DNA of 64,000 nt from Gossypium raimondii. Its lineage: Eukaryota > Streptophyta > Magnoliopsida > Malvales > Malvaceae. Below, piece after piece: positions 1 to 12,330 of this stretch. The notes beneath the pieces were generated by a model. That model saw nothing but the letters and a program-made list of their open reading frames with translations, had not been told where the DNA came from and ran no database searches. Every line of letters starts with the position of its first letter. Positions within the stretch are counted from its first letter, which is position 1. The stretch is taken from assembly GCF_025698545.1 (NCBI RefSeq), contig NC_068569.1, positions 3,782,001-3,846,000 on the forward strand. The letters run 5' to 3'. The position numbers and the translations under genes are program-made.

Positions 1-1079
1 TAACCATATAAAAAAAACCATTACAATACACGTGACTTTAAATTAAAACTACATCACCATTTTAATAAAAATAAGGCATTTAGGCGCTAATCAATGACCT
101 TATAAAAGTTGAGGTAGCAATTCATGTCAAGAAGTTGAAGTATAAGAATTAAATCTTAAATTATAACTTGATCATTGTCATATCATCTATAAAAAAAATT
201 ACAATGTCATGCCACTTTGCCACGTTCACAGTCTTTGTTTTTTTTGTCAAGACGTTTATGAATGTATAGTCGATAGCCTTTCAACCACAAATAACTTCTT
301 TTTATTTATTCTTAGACACTAGTTAGCGTACAAATGATATGATAGTAAAAGAATAAGATGATTATCACATATAAGTATGTAAATCATTTGGACTAATTAA
401 TGCTATTGTAAAAGTAAAGGCCCAAATTATGTAAATTTAAAAATATAAATATAAAATATCATATGTGAGCGTAGTAGAGAAATCGAAACTACAATTTTAC
501 CATTATCTTATAATGACTAAAAATAGAGGAAAATTCATGTCATTAGTTAGTCCAAATAATTAACACGTTAACAATTTTGGTAGCTAACTTATTCCAACTT
601 AACATATGGAAATACTTTTTTGTTAAATTAATATTTTGTTCAAAAAACACTCCAAAAATTTATCAGAATAATTAACAATATTAATTATTTAAAAAAATAT
701 TATAAAAAAATAGGACCAAATATTATTGTTGAATTATTGTAGAAATTCAAGTATAAACATTAATTTTTAATTTTAGCCCTAGTAGAGGGCCAAAAGTGAT
801 ATTAGACCAATTTTCTGTAAAATGCAAAAGACTGAACATGTGTCAAGTAGAGGAAGTAAAAGTCATAGTTGACCAATATTGTATAAAAAAAAAAAGGGAT
901 AGAGACTGAACGCGTGTGAAGCAGGAAGGATATGCTTAGCCACTAAACAGTAATTACAATAAAGTATAACTGTCAAAGTAATAATTATAAAAAAATTATA
1001 TGTTGATTGGGATTTTAAAAATAAAAATTATCATACCTAATTCCCTTTATGTGATTTCTCTAAAACTCAACTTTTCATA

Positions 1080-1275
1080 AAAATTAGAGCCGAGGCGAAT
1101 ATAAAAGGTTTCTCTAAAATAAAAATTATTATTTAAGTTTTGTAAAAAATTAAATTAATAAAAATAAAATTATATATTGATTCTTTTAAAATTATAAAAT
1201 TTAATTTAATTATTTAAAATTATAAATATATAGACTAGTAAAAATTAAAATTTTATTCGTCCCTTAAAAGAATTT
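1080..1275 (+). repeat. Dispersed AT-rich short repeat, copy 1
   Basis: This copy begins near the words gagccgaggcgaat, has an AT-rich body with the phrase ttaaaattataaa repeated, and ends at ttcgtcccttaaaagaatttt. The same body recurs at about 4,960-5,170 and 27,316-27,530. Each copy is flanked by GC-richer ends resembling gagcc/gcccc. The size and layout suggest a non-autonomous DNA element, but the terminal repeats are too decayed to assign a superfamily. Confidence 0.45.
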
Positions 1276-3721
1276 TCTGGTATCGGGAGATAATTAAAAT
1301 ATTCACCTCAATCAATAAACAGAAACAATTAACAAGAGTTAGTGTAAGTACAAAATTCTCAAAAAGAAGAAGAAATTAACCTTATGCCATATCCGTCTTA
1401 TCATGATCTTATCATGGTAGTAGTAAAAAAGCAAGAGATCTATATTATAAATAAATAAGTAGGGAACTGTTTTGATAGCCATGCATGGAGTGGATATATA
1501 GTAAAACTAGGCATTTAGGCAAAGGCTAAACAATAATAAAAAGTATAGGATGAGTCATGAGATGAAATTACAGTTGAATTATGAATAATAATAATAATAA
1601 TAATCAATCAAAAAGATTGCATCGAAGACCAGCAAATTCATCTAGCAAACTTGAGTCTTGTCACACTTCAATTCCCCAATCAATCGTTGATTCTCTGTTC
1701 TAAAAATAAAAAAGAACCCCTTCCAATACACCTAGCTAGCCTCATACATTGTCACCAATATTTTCTTTTTGTAAAAAAAAAAAAAGGTGATAAAAGAGTC
1801 CAGTTTTGACTTCCCATCCAATCAAAGTGAAGCAGGTAAATAGATACATGTGAAAATGAAGCAGTTCCAGTCAAACCTAATTACCGTTTGATCCCTCTCC
1901 TGTCCTCACTCATCCCTTTATCACGGCGTAATAAATGTCTAATTTCAGGAATGTGTCACTCATTCTTACCCATTTCATAACATGAGATGACATGCATATT
2001 CAGAATTTTACTACATTTACTCTTTTATGTTGTATTTTCAATCATATTATCATTTTGCGTCGTTTTTTTTTGTTAATTTGCTTGATATAAAAATAACCAA
2101 ATAAATGAAAGGTGTTAGTAGGTGAGAAACAGATTGAGGAAGCCGTACTTAGATTGACTTTTTGCTTTGCTTCATTTCAATGTTTATCCCTATCCCATGC
2201 ATGCCCTGTTACAATAATTTCATCGTTTCTGATTTTTTCTTTAAGAATATTGTAGGTATGTGTGTACAACGTTCCAATTATTGTCTCCAACGTTAAATAT
2301 GTTGTAGTTGGTAATTCAATTTTATAACTGTTTGAAGAACTTTCAATTTCGATACAAGGTTGATTACTTGTTGATCGTAATGTGTTGTTGCCTGATCAAT
2401 GTTAACAAGCTGATGTGTTTCTTTATACTGAAAACAGAAAAGATGTTATCAACACTCAACATTAATAAAAGAGATAATAATATCTTAACTTAACCTAAAG
2501 GAAATTCTAACATAAAAAATTATATCTATACTGTGTCTGATTAAGTTAGTGTTGTTTATTAATCCGGTAATTGAATAATTATTGAAAACCATTCTTTTTA
2601 TAAATAAAAAAGTATTGTTATGATGAGAATAGTTTTGTCATATTAAAAAGCTGACTAATAAACAATAATTTGGAATCCTGATTAAAAGAATTTTAATATT
2701 TGTATTTATATATTTGAGGTAGTAACATGGTTGATGGGCCTACTTCAGAAACCCAAACTTTGCCCAATGATGTGTGGGTTAAGGGGAGAATGGGGTATTA
2801 ATTATCATATCTTCATTTTGACGAGACAGCTTTAATGGAAATTAAAGGGACAAATATTGTGAAATAACAAAGTAAAAGTATCATGTACGTTCAAATTTTA
2901 AAAATAATATTATTGAAAAAACCAATCACGAATTATAAATATCAACAATAAGACACTAAAACGAATTTTTTTATTTAAGGTGTGCTGACCTTTTCTTATT
3001 TATACTCGCATTGAAAAAGTCAACTTTAGTTAAAAAAAATATTTATGCTTACTTTAGCTAATCACACTATTTTTATTGAATTTTCTTTTAAGTTGGTAAG
3101 TTGTGAATGACTACAACTTTATCTTCGCTTTTGAATTTATATTATTCAAAATTTTATAATAATATAAAATTAAGATTCAGATGAATCTTTTAATTTCAGG
3201 CACGATTATTACATGTATAATTACTTATTCTTAATTTAAAATTCTTTAAAATGGATTTTGAAATATTACATTTATAAAGTTAAAAAATATGTATTATAAC
3301 GTAAAATTTAAAATTTGGCATGTGATAACATATCTATAATATATAATTAAGTGATTTTTAATCTAAACAAACCCTAATTTACCACTATCCTTGTATGCTG
3401 AAATGTGAAATGACTTATTCTAATTTGTCAACAAAGTTAATTATCTAACGCGAATGTTGGTTTGTCCATTAATTAAAAGTGGAGGTTTCATCATATTTCT
3501 GGGGCATGAGATATTGTGATAATGAGAAAGGTGTTTTAACCTAATAAAAAATCTTCATCTAGAAACCAACAAATGGGAGGATCATTAATTAGCTAAGTTT
3601 ACGCAAACCCCCCACAAAAAATTCAGTCAAAATTTCCATCATCTTAATTGATGATCATGAGATTTATAAGTTGTTAATCCAAATCTCATGTTTGTTTAAA
3701 GTGAATTTAGAGAGATGTTAT

Positions 3722-4070
3722 ACCTTGAAAGTGTGCGGCCTTTAAAGCTGAATTATGGGGCATCCTTAATGGTTTAATGCTTATTATAGTTTGAGGATTC
3801 AATCTGATAGTGTGAAGGTGATCAAAACTATTCAGGATTCTTCTCCGACGAGTTCCAACTCTGTCTTCATTAGACATATTCATCACCTCTTGATGAACGC
3901 AAGATGTTGGGACATTTCAACATACTCCTAGAGAATGTAGTAAAATTGTTGACTGCTTGGCCAAAATGGATTTAAAAACAAATCAAAGATTAAAGACATT
4001 TGAGGAGATTTCAAGGGAGGTACAAGCACTTTTTTTCTATTACCTATCCAAGTGGCAATCTCACACATAA
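3722..4070 (+). pseudogene. Decayed RNase H-like (RVT_3) fragment
   Basis: Broken frames read AFKAELWGILNGLML, then SDSVKVIKTIQDSS, IRHIHHLL, and QHTPRECSKIVDCLAKMDL. This order matches the C-terminal half of the plant RNase H-like domain found at the end of LINE ORF2 and in related host genes: a helix with AELWGIL, the SD strand, and the conserved HxPRExxxxVDxLAK end. At least two frame changes and several stops separate the pieces, so it is a relic. It is most likely the 3' end of a 5'-truncated LINE; a decayed host RVT_3 gene is the alternative. Confidence 0.6.
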
Positions 4071-4959
4071 AAACATTATGTAATTAGTTTTATTTAATTA
4101 TTTTATCTACAAAAAAAATGTTTTGACTTTAAAAATCCTTAAATCATCATGGATTCTTGAACATTAATTTGGTTTGTTTTAGTTTTTGTCTCTTTTGCTG
4201 GGTAGCTAAATCAATTAATATGATAATAAAAAGGTAATAATGCCCATTATTATATGTAGAAAATAGTGATTCGCGTGCTGATATATAAAATATAAAACTA
4301 TTAGTTATGTACTTCAACTTGTAAAAGTATTCACAATGGTTATAGTTGACAATTTTTTAGTATTAGAGAAATGTTAAAACCGAAAGCAAAATGTAACCAT
4401 CTTCTAAATTTGTCATTAGCATCAAATCATGATGATATTTAGTGGGGTAGGAAAGATGTAAAATTAAAGTAAAGTGAACTACTGTGAAAGTTAACCCACG
4501 AAAATAAGTCATATATATATATCAGGGTAACTAAGAAAATCAATCATTCAAAATCATTAATTTATCTCTTTTAATTTAATGCAAAAATGTGCTGTCTAGC
4601 ATTATTAAGAACAGTAATGGTTGATTTATACTCACCAAACAAATTAAGAACTAATCAGATGCCTTCTTCTTGTAATTTAGTATTTTACCACCATATATGT
4701 AGTCTCATTGCTCAATCATTTTTTAACTTACATTTCTTAAAAATATATGCTTTTTAACTTACATTTTATAGCTTCATATGATTTAGTTTATAGTAGTGAA
4801 AATCCATGAATTAAAGCCTGTTGTACTATTAATTAACATACTTTTTCATTAATTCGTCCTCTAAACATTTCATTATTTTAAGGGTTAGTATGTGATGCAT
4901 TATCTATTGATGAACCAAATGATAACACATCATCAAAACTGAAGTTGAGTAACTTTCGC

Positions 4960-5170
4960 CAGTCCCTTTAAAATGAAAAAAATTCTTGAACCTTTTGAAA
5001 ATTTTAAATTAGTAAAGGTAAAATTGCACTTTGGCCTCCCTTAAAAATGATAAAATTTGATTTAATCATTTAAAAATTATAAAAATATAGATTATTAAAA
5101 TGATTAAATTACATTTTTACTATCGTTAAAATTATAATTTAATTTCGCCCTCCGACTTCACCCTGAATAA
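4960..5170 (+). repeat. Dispersed AT-rich short repeat, copy 2
   Basis: It matches the repeats near 1,080 and 27,316: the phrases ttttaaattagtaaaggtaa, tttaatcatttaaaaattat and tttttactatcgttaaaat occur in the same order. It is the best preserved of the three and ends in cgccctccgacttcacc. A non-autonomous DNA transposon is likely. The superfamily is unknown. Confidence 0.45.
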
Positions 5171-8100
5171 ATCATAATAATAATTTATATTGTGTAATAA
5201 TCTACATTAAATATAGATCTTAATTTTAATATTATGAGAAAAAAGTATTGAGATGATCATAATTAAATTAGGTCATAAATTTGTCAAAGTGGACCTTTAA
5301 TTTGCCTACATGGAAGTTGTTTAATGGGATTGTTCTCACTCTCTTATGATTGCAAATCTCTCGTTATATATATATAATAAAAGTTCAAATGTGAGCTTTT
5401 TAAGCCCTTTTTTAAACCAAAAACACAAAAGAAACAGTTTTGGGTTCCATCAAAATATCATTGGCTACATTTGATGTATCTATTTTGATAAAGACGTGTT
5501 GCTGAAGAGATTTTTTTTAAAAAAAAAATACCAAATAAGAAGCTAAGAAAATGAAACAATAGCAAAGCAAATTTCCATGGATTTAATTTTGGGGAGAAGA
5601 ATCTCAACTTTGTGAGAATCATTACTTCCGCTCCCTTGTCAGGGCAACTTAATCATATAACACAGAATCTTTGTAGGTCATGTCTTTATATATATACACG
5701 TATGTATGTCTATGTATTATATTAAACTTTCCCAGTTTTTTTTTTACCCGAAGAGGCTGAGAATATGTTTATGTCTTTAAATCACTAACAATGCTTGATT
5801 AGACAGTCGTGGGGACTTGTCTTTTTTTCTTCCCTAAGATTTAAAGTGCATTTGTCCAATAATCAAGTTGTTGTTCCTAAAGAATATATATAATAAAACT
5901 TTTTTTTGGGGGGTATAATTTAACTTTTGTCAAGTGGTTATATCACTTCTTTTCATTTTTTTTGAAAAAAAATTTAGACTTTATTTATTATGTATCAGTG
6001 TTTGATGTTCCTTTCTGTGAAATGAAAATTATGTTGAATATATATGTTATTAAATGAAAATATAACGATAGAAGCAATTATCATAGGGAAAGTTTAGAAA
6101 TGGAGAAAACTAGGGTATATATTATTTATATGAAGGAATGGGAAATTTGGAAAACACCAAACATCTCATCATTAATCTCATCCACACACAGAATTTAGAA
6201 TTATCCTTTTAAAATTTCCTGTTATCCTTTCTAAATTTGGGAGATTCCTTCTCCTTTTCAAAAACCATTTAATATGTATTATGATTGCAATATGATTACA
6301 GTTCATGAACCTGGTTCTTTGGGAATTGTTTCAATAATTTTATTAGGGAAAAAAACTGAAAATATAACTAATAAACAACTTGGAATATCATAATTGAAAT
6401 TGCCTTCAAAGAATAATACATTTTTATGTGTTTCCGTATCTGGTTGCCTGTGTGTCAAGAAGCTTGCCCACAGTGTCCAACTCTAAATACTAAGATTGTT
6501 TAAGTATATGAGTTTTGCGCATAATTTAGAATGAATATCTGACTCATATAACTTTTATGTGTAAAAAAATTATTAGGTTTTAAGTTTAATTAGTGGGGAT
6601 TAATTATGAGAGCTGAGCGTGTAGATTGGAATTTTGGATCACAATTATGTGAATAAGACAAAATAATAATAATAAAAAATAGGGAAGAAGTGGTTTAGGG
6701 TTCTAAGTATTTCTATATATAGATATATAAATACGATATAATGGGGAACTGAGTTTCGAGGGAAGAAAGTGTGGTTGAGCATAAATGCCCAAGAATGTTT
6801 TATAATTAGAAATGCCAGGAGAAACAAACAAAACCTATTGGTTACTTGTGTAATATAATTATATATGTGTACATATGTATATATAGAAACATGATTCATG
6901 AGGTTGCTTTAATCATTTTCTTCCCCAATTATCTGTGTTTTACTGCTCTCTAATGATTATTACTATCCAATAAAGAAAAATGACATCTTAAACCGCCCCA
7001 CCAGTGTTGGTTTGCCAAAAAAACAATCCAACAACAATATTGGCTTTCTGATCACCAAATAGCAGTGCTGGAATTTTTTTTTAACGAGTGGATGACACAA
7101 ATCCCCACCAAAGCAAATGGTTATGAAACAAACGGGGTCTTAATGAAGTGGGGGCAAGGGGTGTTTTCAGATACATATGAATTTGGTTTATAGGCGAGAT
7201 AGATCACAAATATTATATTGATACAAAGAAATAGATATGGTTCGTGGAAAACCATTAGTGGCATGAAGGAGTTAAGTTCGCATGGTGTTCATAGAGTGAC
7301 TTTGGAGTATTGAGAGAATTTTAGAAAAATAATAATAAGTGGAGTGTGCATGCCTTTCTAGATTATTAGAAGATATGTACGTAATTATGCACGTTTTATA
7401 GAATAAGTGTCTTATATGTGTAATATGTTTGTTAAGTTACGATGAATCTTTTTATGCGTGATTTGTCAAGTTATATAAAATTTTATTTTTTATAAAGAGT
7501 TAATGTGACTGGACAAGGTCTACATATTAATCATATGAGAGGCAAATATCAATAAGCGAAATGTTTATAAAAGGTAAATTTTTTAATTAAAATAAATTGA
7601 CTTGACGAAAATTTTCAAGGTAAAATAGGGATATTTATTTATGTTGGAATGTACATAAAAGTACCCTTAGCCCACCATAAGAGAGATGATTGGATGTGGG
7701 TCCATAAATGTTAAGAATTATGGCAAAGTCAATTGCCAAAACTTTCTTTCCCTAGATGGCCAACCAAAACCAAGGTAACTAACCATGGCCTACAAACCAG
7801 ATGTTCATATAGGTTTGGGGGTTGAATTCTGGTATGTTGTTCGCATAAGCATATAGATTAGATGCAGGACTAGGTATGTATAGGAAGTAGAAGCCACAAC
7901 CTATAAGGCTATGCCCACATGACATCTTACTCTCAGAAAAGAAAAAACTTGACATGTTCAACTAGTCTATACATATTTGGTCAAAAAACCTACCCTAAGG
8001 AGGCTAGAACTATCAGATTTTGAAGTTGTTATAAAATTCGCCATAATCTTTTGGACATTCAACTCAAATTGTAGACAAACACCTGTGTTTGTAAGAAAAA

Positions 8101-9736
8101 ATTATCTCATTTATCGACTGTAATTATTAAATTTTACAAGTAAAATTAACAAAGTGGAACATAGATATTAGTCCAATGATACATCCGCTATATAGATGAA
8201 AAGTATAAATTTTATATAAAATTATATATTTTTCTTTTAAATGAATGCTAATTTAAAAAAAAATTTAAATGGCTGATTGATTTTATTGTATTTTTAAAAG
8301 TTAAGTGAGTAGTTTATGGGGACTGAGTAGTTTTTTAGATCCGAATTTTTTAAAGGTTGGAATTAATGAATGTAAAAGTAAAAAAAGAAGAAGGTAAAAG
8401 TTGATTAATTACTGTTTTGTTTTCCATTTTCTTGATTTATATTAACTTTTAAAGAGATATTAGTAATGTCAGTTAAGACCATAAATTTAATCAGAATTTA
8501 ATATTAATATAAATAGTAAAAACTTCTGGCAGAAAAAGAAAAAAAAATGATAACCTCTTAATCCACTAATGAAGTAAAAAATTCCAGTATTTACTATCTA
8601 CTTTCCCTTTTCTGGGCTAGTGTTTGAACCTAGAAACTAGAAACTAGAAACTTCTTTGGGTTATCTTCATATTAGATTGAAGCCCAATGTTAGGTTTATG
8701 TAGTTCAGGTTTAGACGTAGAACCCTGTCGGTCCAAATCTATTTTCCAAAGCCGAAACCTGAAAATTAAATATGAAGTTGCTTCTAGGGACTAGAATTAA
8801 ATATATTGACTAAAAATGGCTTCTAGATTCTAACCTCTACCTTCCAGCTCCGATAAACAAGGGCGGTGCACGTGGTTGGGAAAGATTTATTAGAGCATAT
8901 TATAATAATATTTTCGAATTTCTAAGCAAACAATTCTTCAAGGCAAATCATAACTGTGGCCTATTAAATTTAGCTTCCAAACTTTGAGGCGATGATTGTT
9001 ACTTGAGCCCAATGATAATATTATGTTTAAAGGCATGATACAGAAATATATAATTAGTAGTATATAATAAACACCACAATGACAAAAGACGTACAAACAA
9101 GACAGATATAATTAACACCAAAATTTTAGTATCTAGATTTTGTTCTTCTTACTATATTTACGTTAACAAAGTAAAGAAAAAAATCTGAGATAAAACACAC
9201 ATATTAACCAGATCTATTTTCACATGAAATCTTCCTTTAAATGTACTAAAAGTCACGAAATTCAAATATGGTGGTTCCTATATCATCTAATAATATCTCC
9301 CAACAATTTATCATAAATGGGTGGCACTGATGGGCAGTTAATGAGCTACCGTCCTAGTTCCAGTCTAAAAGACAATGGCGTATATGTAGGCAGAGGAGAA
9401 AACGGAAAAAAACTCTAAACAATCATTGCTCACCTCAGCGCCTCCCAACAGTCTACATTGTAGCCATAGCATTGACACTACTAATTGAAAGGCTAAAACC
9501 AAAGTTGAATACGAAATTATCTGAAAGGAACGCATACTAAACCCTCATAAATTGGGTAGTTGTTAGTTTAGTAAATCTCATAAAAAGTCCAAAAAGAAAT
9601 TAAAACAGATTACTGTCACAAAAATTAAAGGCCATAACCAAGTGACGAATGGCCCAGTCAGTTATGTTTGGCAAATGAATTTGAATACACGCACCACCAC
9701 CCTCAAACCTCATCCACCTAAGCCCATGTCATAAAC

Positions 9737-9850
9737 TGCATTTAAGTGAACCAGTGGCAGTTGGAGCCATTATGTTGGTTGAAAAATATTGTTGACAGTG
9801 TTATTCAGCAGTACTTGTCCAAAGGCTCCTACTACATTTCTCATTATAAA
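9737..9850 (+). promoter_or_regulatory. RDL copy A promoter: L1 box, MYB site, TATA box
   Basis: An L1 box (TGCATTTA, the reverse of TAAATGCA) lies at 9,737-9,744 and a MYB core CAGTTG at 9,758-9,763; a TATAAA lies at 9,845-9,850, 108 bases before the ATG. The published cotton RDL1 promoter is known to need an L1 box and a MYB site for trichome and fibre expression, bound by HD-ZIP IV and GL1-like MYB factors. Order and spacing are the same in the second gene copy. Confidence 0.75.
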
Positions 9851-9957
9851 TGTGGAGAATTCTTGCTCTACTTTCCATTCCATGCAACACTAGCTTTTAG
9901 ATTCCCTTTCCATTGCACTGCTCTTTCTTTCTTTAGAATTAGTCACTCCTGTTCTAG

Positions 9958-11666
9958 ATGAAGGTTCTCTCCCCAATTCTTGCTTGCCTAGCGGTAAGTT
10001 TTTCGATTTCATGTGATTATTCGTTGTTGAATGCAAAGAACTATGAGGGTTTTTTTTACCTCAACTTTTCTTGTTTGCTATTTGTTGTTGCAGCTTGCTG
10101 TGGTGGCAAGTCATGCTGCTCTCTCACCCGAGCAATATTGGAGCTATAAGCTGCCAAATACTCCAATGCCAAAGGCTGTCAAAGAAATTCTACATCCAGG
10201 TGAGTGTTTAATATCCCAAGAATTCCCCTTTTTTTTTTTTTTTTTTGAATCGTGTTTACTCACCGACAAAACAGGACTACTGTGATATAAGCTCTTAACT
10301 TGAGATGGTCAGGAAAGTGAGGACTGTAGAATACCAGACCCTGGTTTCCCATAGAATTGAATTGAGCCTAATACAACAAACAATCATGTAATCATGGAAC
10401 CAGGGAAATAATCAGATATGAGGTGCTTAACATAGTTCTGTTCCTGCATTTTATTGAAAGAGAAAGAGCAGGATACGTTCTGTTTAGCAAGATATTTCAG
10501 AAAACATAGGAATAGGATGTGTTCTGCACATATTGACTTGCTATGAAAAAATTTGTTGGAATCATGCATTCATCAGCATGTATCTGAGCTCTCTAGCCCA
10601 TTTCGGTGTATTTGCAGAACTGATGGAGGAGAAACGTACCTCTGTAAATGTAGGAGGTGGTGGTGTAAACGTCAATACAGGAAAAGGGAAGCCAGGGGGT
10701 GGCACTCATGTGAACGTTGGGCGCAAAGGAGTTGGAGTGAACACAGGAAAGCCAGGGGGTGGCACTCATGTGAACGTTGGGCGCAAAGGAGTTGGAGTGA
10801 ACACAGGAAAGCCAGGGGGTGGCACTCATGTGAATGTTGGAGGCAAAGGAGTTGGGGTGAACACTGGAAAGCCAGGAGGTGGCACCCATGTGAACGTTGG
10901 AGGCAAAGGTGGAGGAGTATCTGTACACACCGGACACAAGGGAAAGCCAGTAAATGTTAATGTGAGTCCGTTTGTTTACAACTATGCAGCCAGTGAAACT
11001 CAAATCCATGAAGACCCGAATGTGGCTCTTTTCTTTCTGGAAAAGGATATGCACCCCGGGGCAACAATGAGCCTGCATTTCACTGAAAATACAGAGAAAT
11101 CAGCTTTCTTACCTTATCAAACTGCCCAAAAAATACCGTTTTCATCTGACAAGTTGCCAGAAATTTTCAACAAGTTTTCAGTGAAACCTGGATCACTGAA
11201 GGCAGAGATGATGAAGAACACAATTAAGGAGTGCGAACAGCCAGCGATTGAAGGAGAGGAAAAATATTGTGCAACCTCACTGGAGTCAATGATTGACTAT
11301 AGCATTTCCAAACTAGGGAAAGTTGATCAGGCAGTCTCAACAGAAGTGGAAAAACAAACCCCAACGCAGCAGTATACAATAACAGCTGGAGTGCAGAAGA
11401 TGACAAATGGCAAAGCTGTAGTGTGCCACAAACAGAATTATGCATATGCTGTCTTCTATTGTCATAAATCAGAAACAACAAGGGCTTACATGGTTCCTTT
11501 AGAGGGTGCTGACGGAACAAAAGCCAAAGCAGTAGCAGTCTGCCACACAGATACATCAGCATGGAACCCAAAGCATTTGGCTTTTCAAGTCCTAAAAGTT
11601 GAGCCAGGAACCATTCCTGTCTGCCATTTCCTTCCTCGGGATCACATTGTTTGGGTCCCTAAGTAA
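9958..11666 (+). CDS. RD22-like BURP-domain protein, copy A (396 aa)
   Basis: Three exons: 9,958-9,993, 10,094-10,199 and 10,618-11,666, all with GT-AG introns, giving 396 residues. Residues 1-20 form a signal peptide (MKVLSPILACLA spans the first intron). It is followed by the conserved LSPEQYWSYKLPNTPMPK segment, then glycine-rich TxV-type repeats of about 20 residues (HVNVGGKGVGVNTGKPGGGT pattern, four tandem units), then a BURP domain from FFLEKDMHPG to the end. The BURP signature is intact, with four CH pairs starting at CHKQNYAYAVFYCH, CHTDT and CHFLPRDH. Family members are secreted wall proteins; cotton RDL1 interacts with an alpha-expansin and promotes fibre elongation. Copy A has two more repeat units and a longer repeat-to-BURP linker than copy B. 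Apparent longer open frames starting in intron 2 are not used, because the acceptor at 10,617 and homology fix the exon. Confidence 0.93.
10682..10921 (+). repeat. In-gene 60-base minisatellite (TxV repeats)
   Basis: Four units of 60 bases encode the repeated HVNVG-(R/G)KGVGVNTGKPGGGT segment. The first two units are identical over about 50 bases, and the last ones differ by G/R and GG/GV changes, so the array has recently expanded or been homogenised. The second gene has two units only. Such repeats are typical of RD22-type BURP proteins and change number by slippage. Confidence 0.85.
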
Positions 11667-12137
11667 AAGTCCTGAAGAGTAGATTCATACACTATAGTTT
11701 CTTCACAGTGTGCATTAAAACAGCTTAAAGCAATATCCAGTTTGTTCTATAATAATATACCCACAAGTTTAGTCATGTAAAATCTATCCATGAATCATGT
11801 TCTTAGTAATGGATAAAATGATATTACTTTCTGTATCACAAGGGTTTGGTGATAAATGTATTAGTATTTTAAGTAACTTTTCAGACATCGTATTCCAAGT
11901 AACTTTGCGGACATTATGTTTCTCCATTAGATTACTAATTCTCTTTCATCTCAGATTAGCCATCTCCACAGGAAAATTCTCTGAAGGTAAACTATCATGT
12001 TCATCACTCGATTGCAATCTGAGAAGAAATTGTTTTTCCTATGTCCCAACAGCAGAAAAATTTTGGACCAATTTACATGATACATATGAGAATTTTCTAA
12101 ACAGAGTGTCATGTCATGTATCTCGAAGGATGCTAAC

Positions 12138-12330
12138 TTAATATAGTAAGACCAGCATTAAAATCTTTTCAGATATGAGTAGGTTCCAAAGTACACAAAT
12201 TTGAGAACCTGTACGGAACAAACCATTGTGTGCACTGTGCAGCTCTTCGTGTCTGATTCCTCCACCACTGTGATGAGCAGCTGCAGCATCCTCAGTGGCT
12301 AACCTCAGGCCCTTGAAAGACTTATTCAAC
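12138..12330 (-). other. Exon-like conserved stretch behind RDL, unidentified
   Basis: On the minus strand this reads LNKSFKGLRLATEDAAAA, HHSGGGIRHEEL and HSAHNGLFRTG without a stop, in GC-richer sequence than its surroundings. The corresponding part of the second unit (about 26,340-26,520) is also well conserved in DNA but has a stop in the same frame after NKSVKGLG. It may be a relic exon of an unrecognised gene that was already present before duplication. I do not recognise the family and no start or splice context is convincing. Confidence 0.3.

Larger units (their letters stand above)
1..6780. other. AT-rich intergenic region, no intact gene
   Basis: No open frame here shows codon structure or a recognisable domain; the short frames present are chance ones in AT-rich DNA. 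The stretch holds two copies of a dispersed short repeat (about 1,080-1,275 and 4,960-5,170), an AAT microsatellite near 1,580-1,604 and a decayed RNase H fragment near 3,720-4,070, each listed separately. The rest looks like old unclassified repeats and spacer. Confidence 0.7.

Noticed and set aside
10533-10617. Longer RDL exon 3 starting with MTCYEKICWNHAF
   Set aside because: This is intron 2. The tttgcag acceptor at 10,617, the in-frame join G|AA to ELMEEK and the identical arrangement in copy B fix the exon start at 10,618.
10593-11078. Minus-strand open frame of 161 codons across the RDL copy A repeats
   Set aside because: It is the shadow of the 60-base repeat array, whose unit length is a multiple of three and therefore keeps all frames open; there is no domain and the plus-strand BURP gene explains the DNA.
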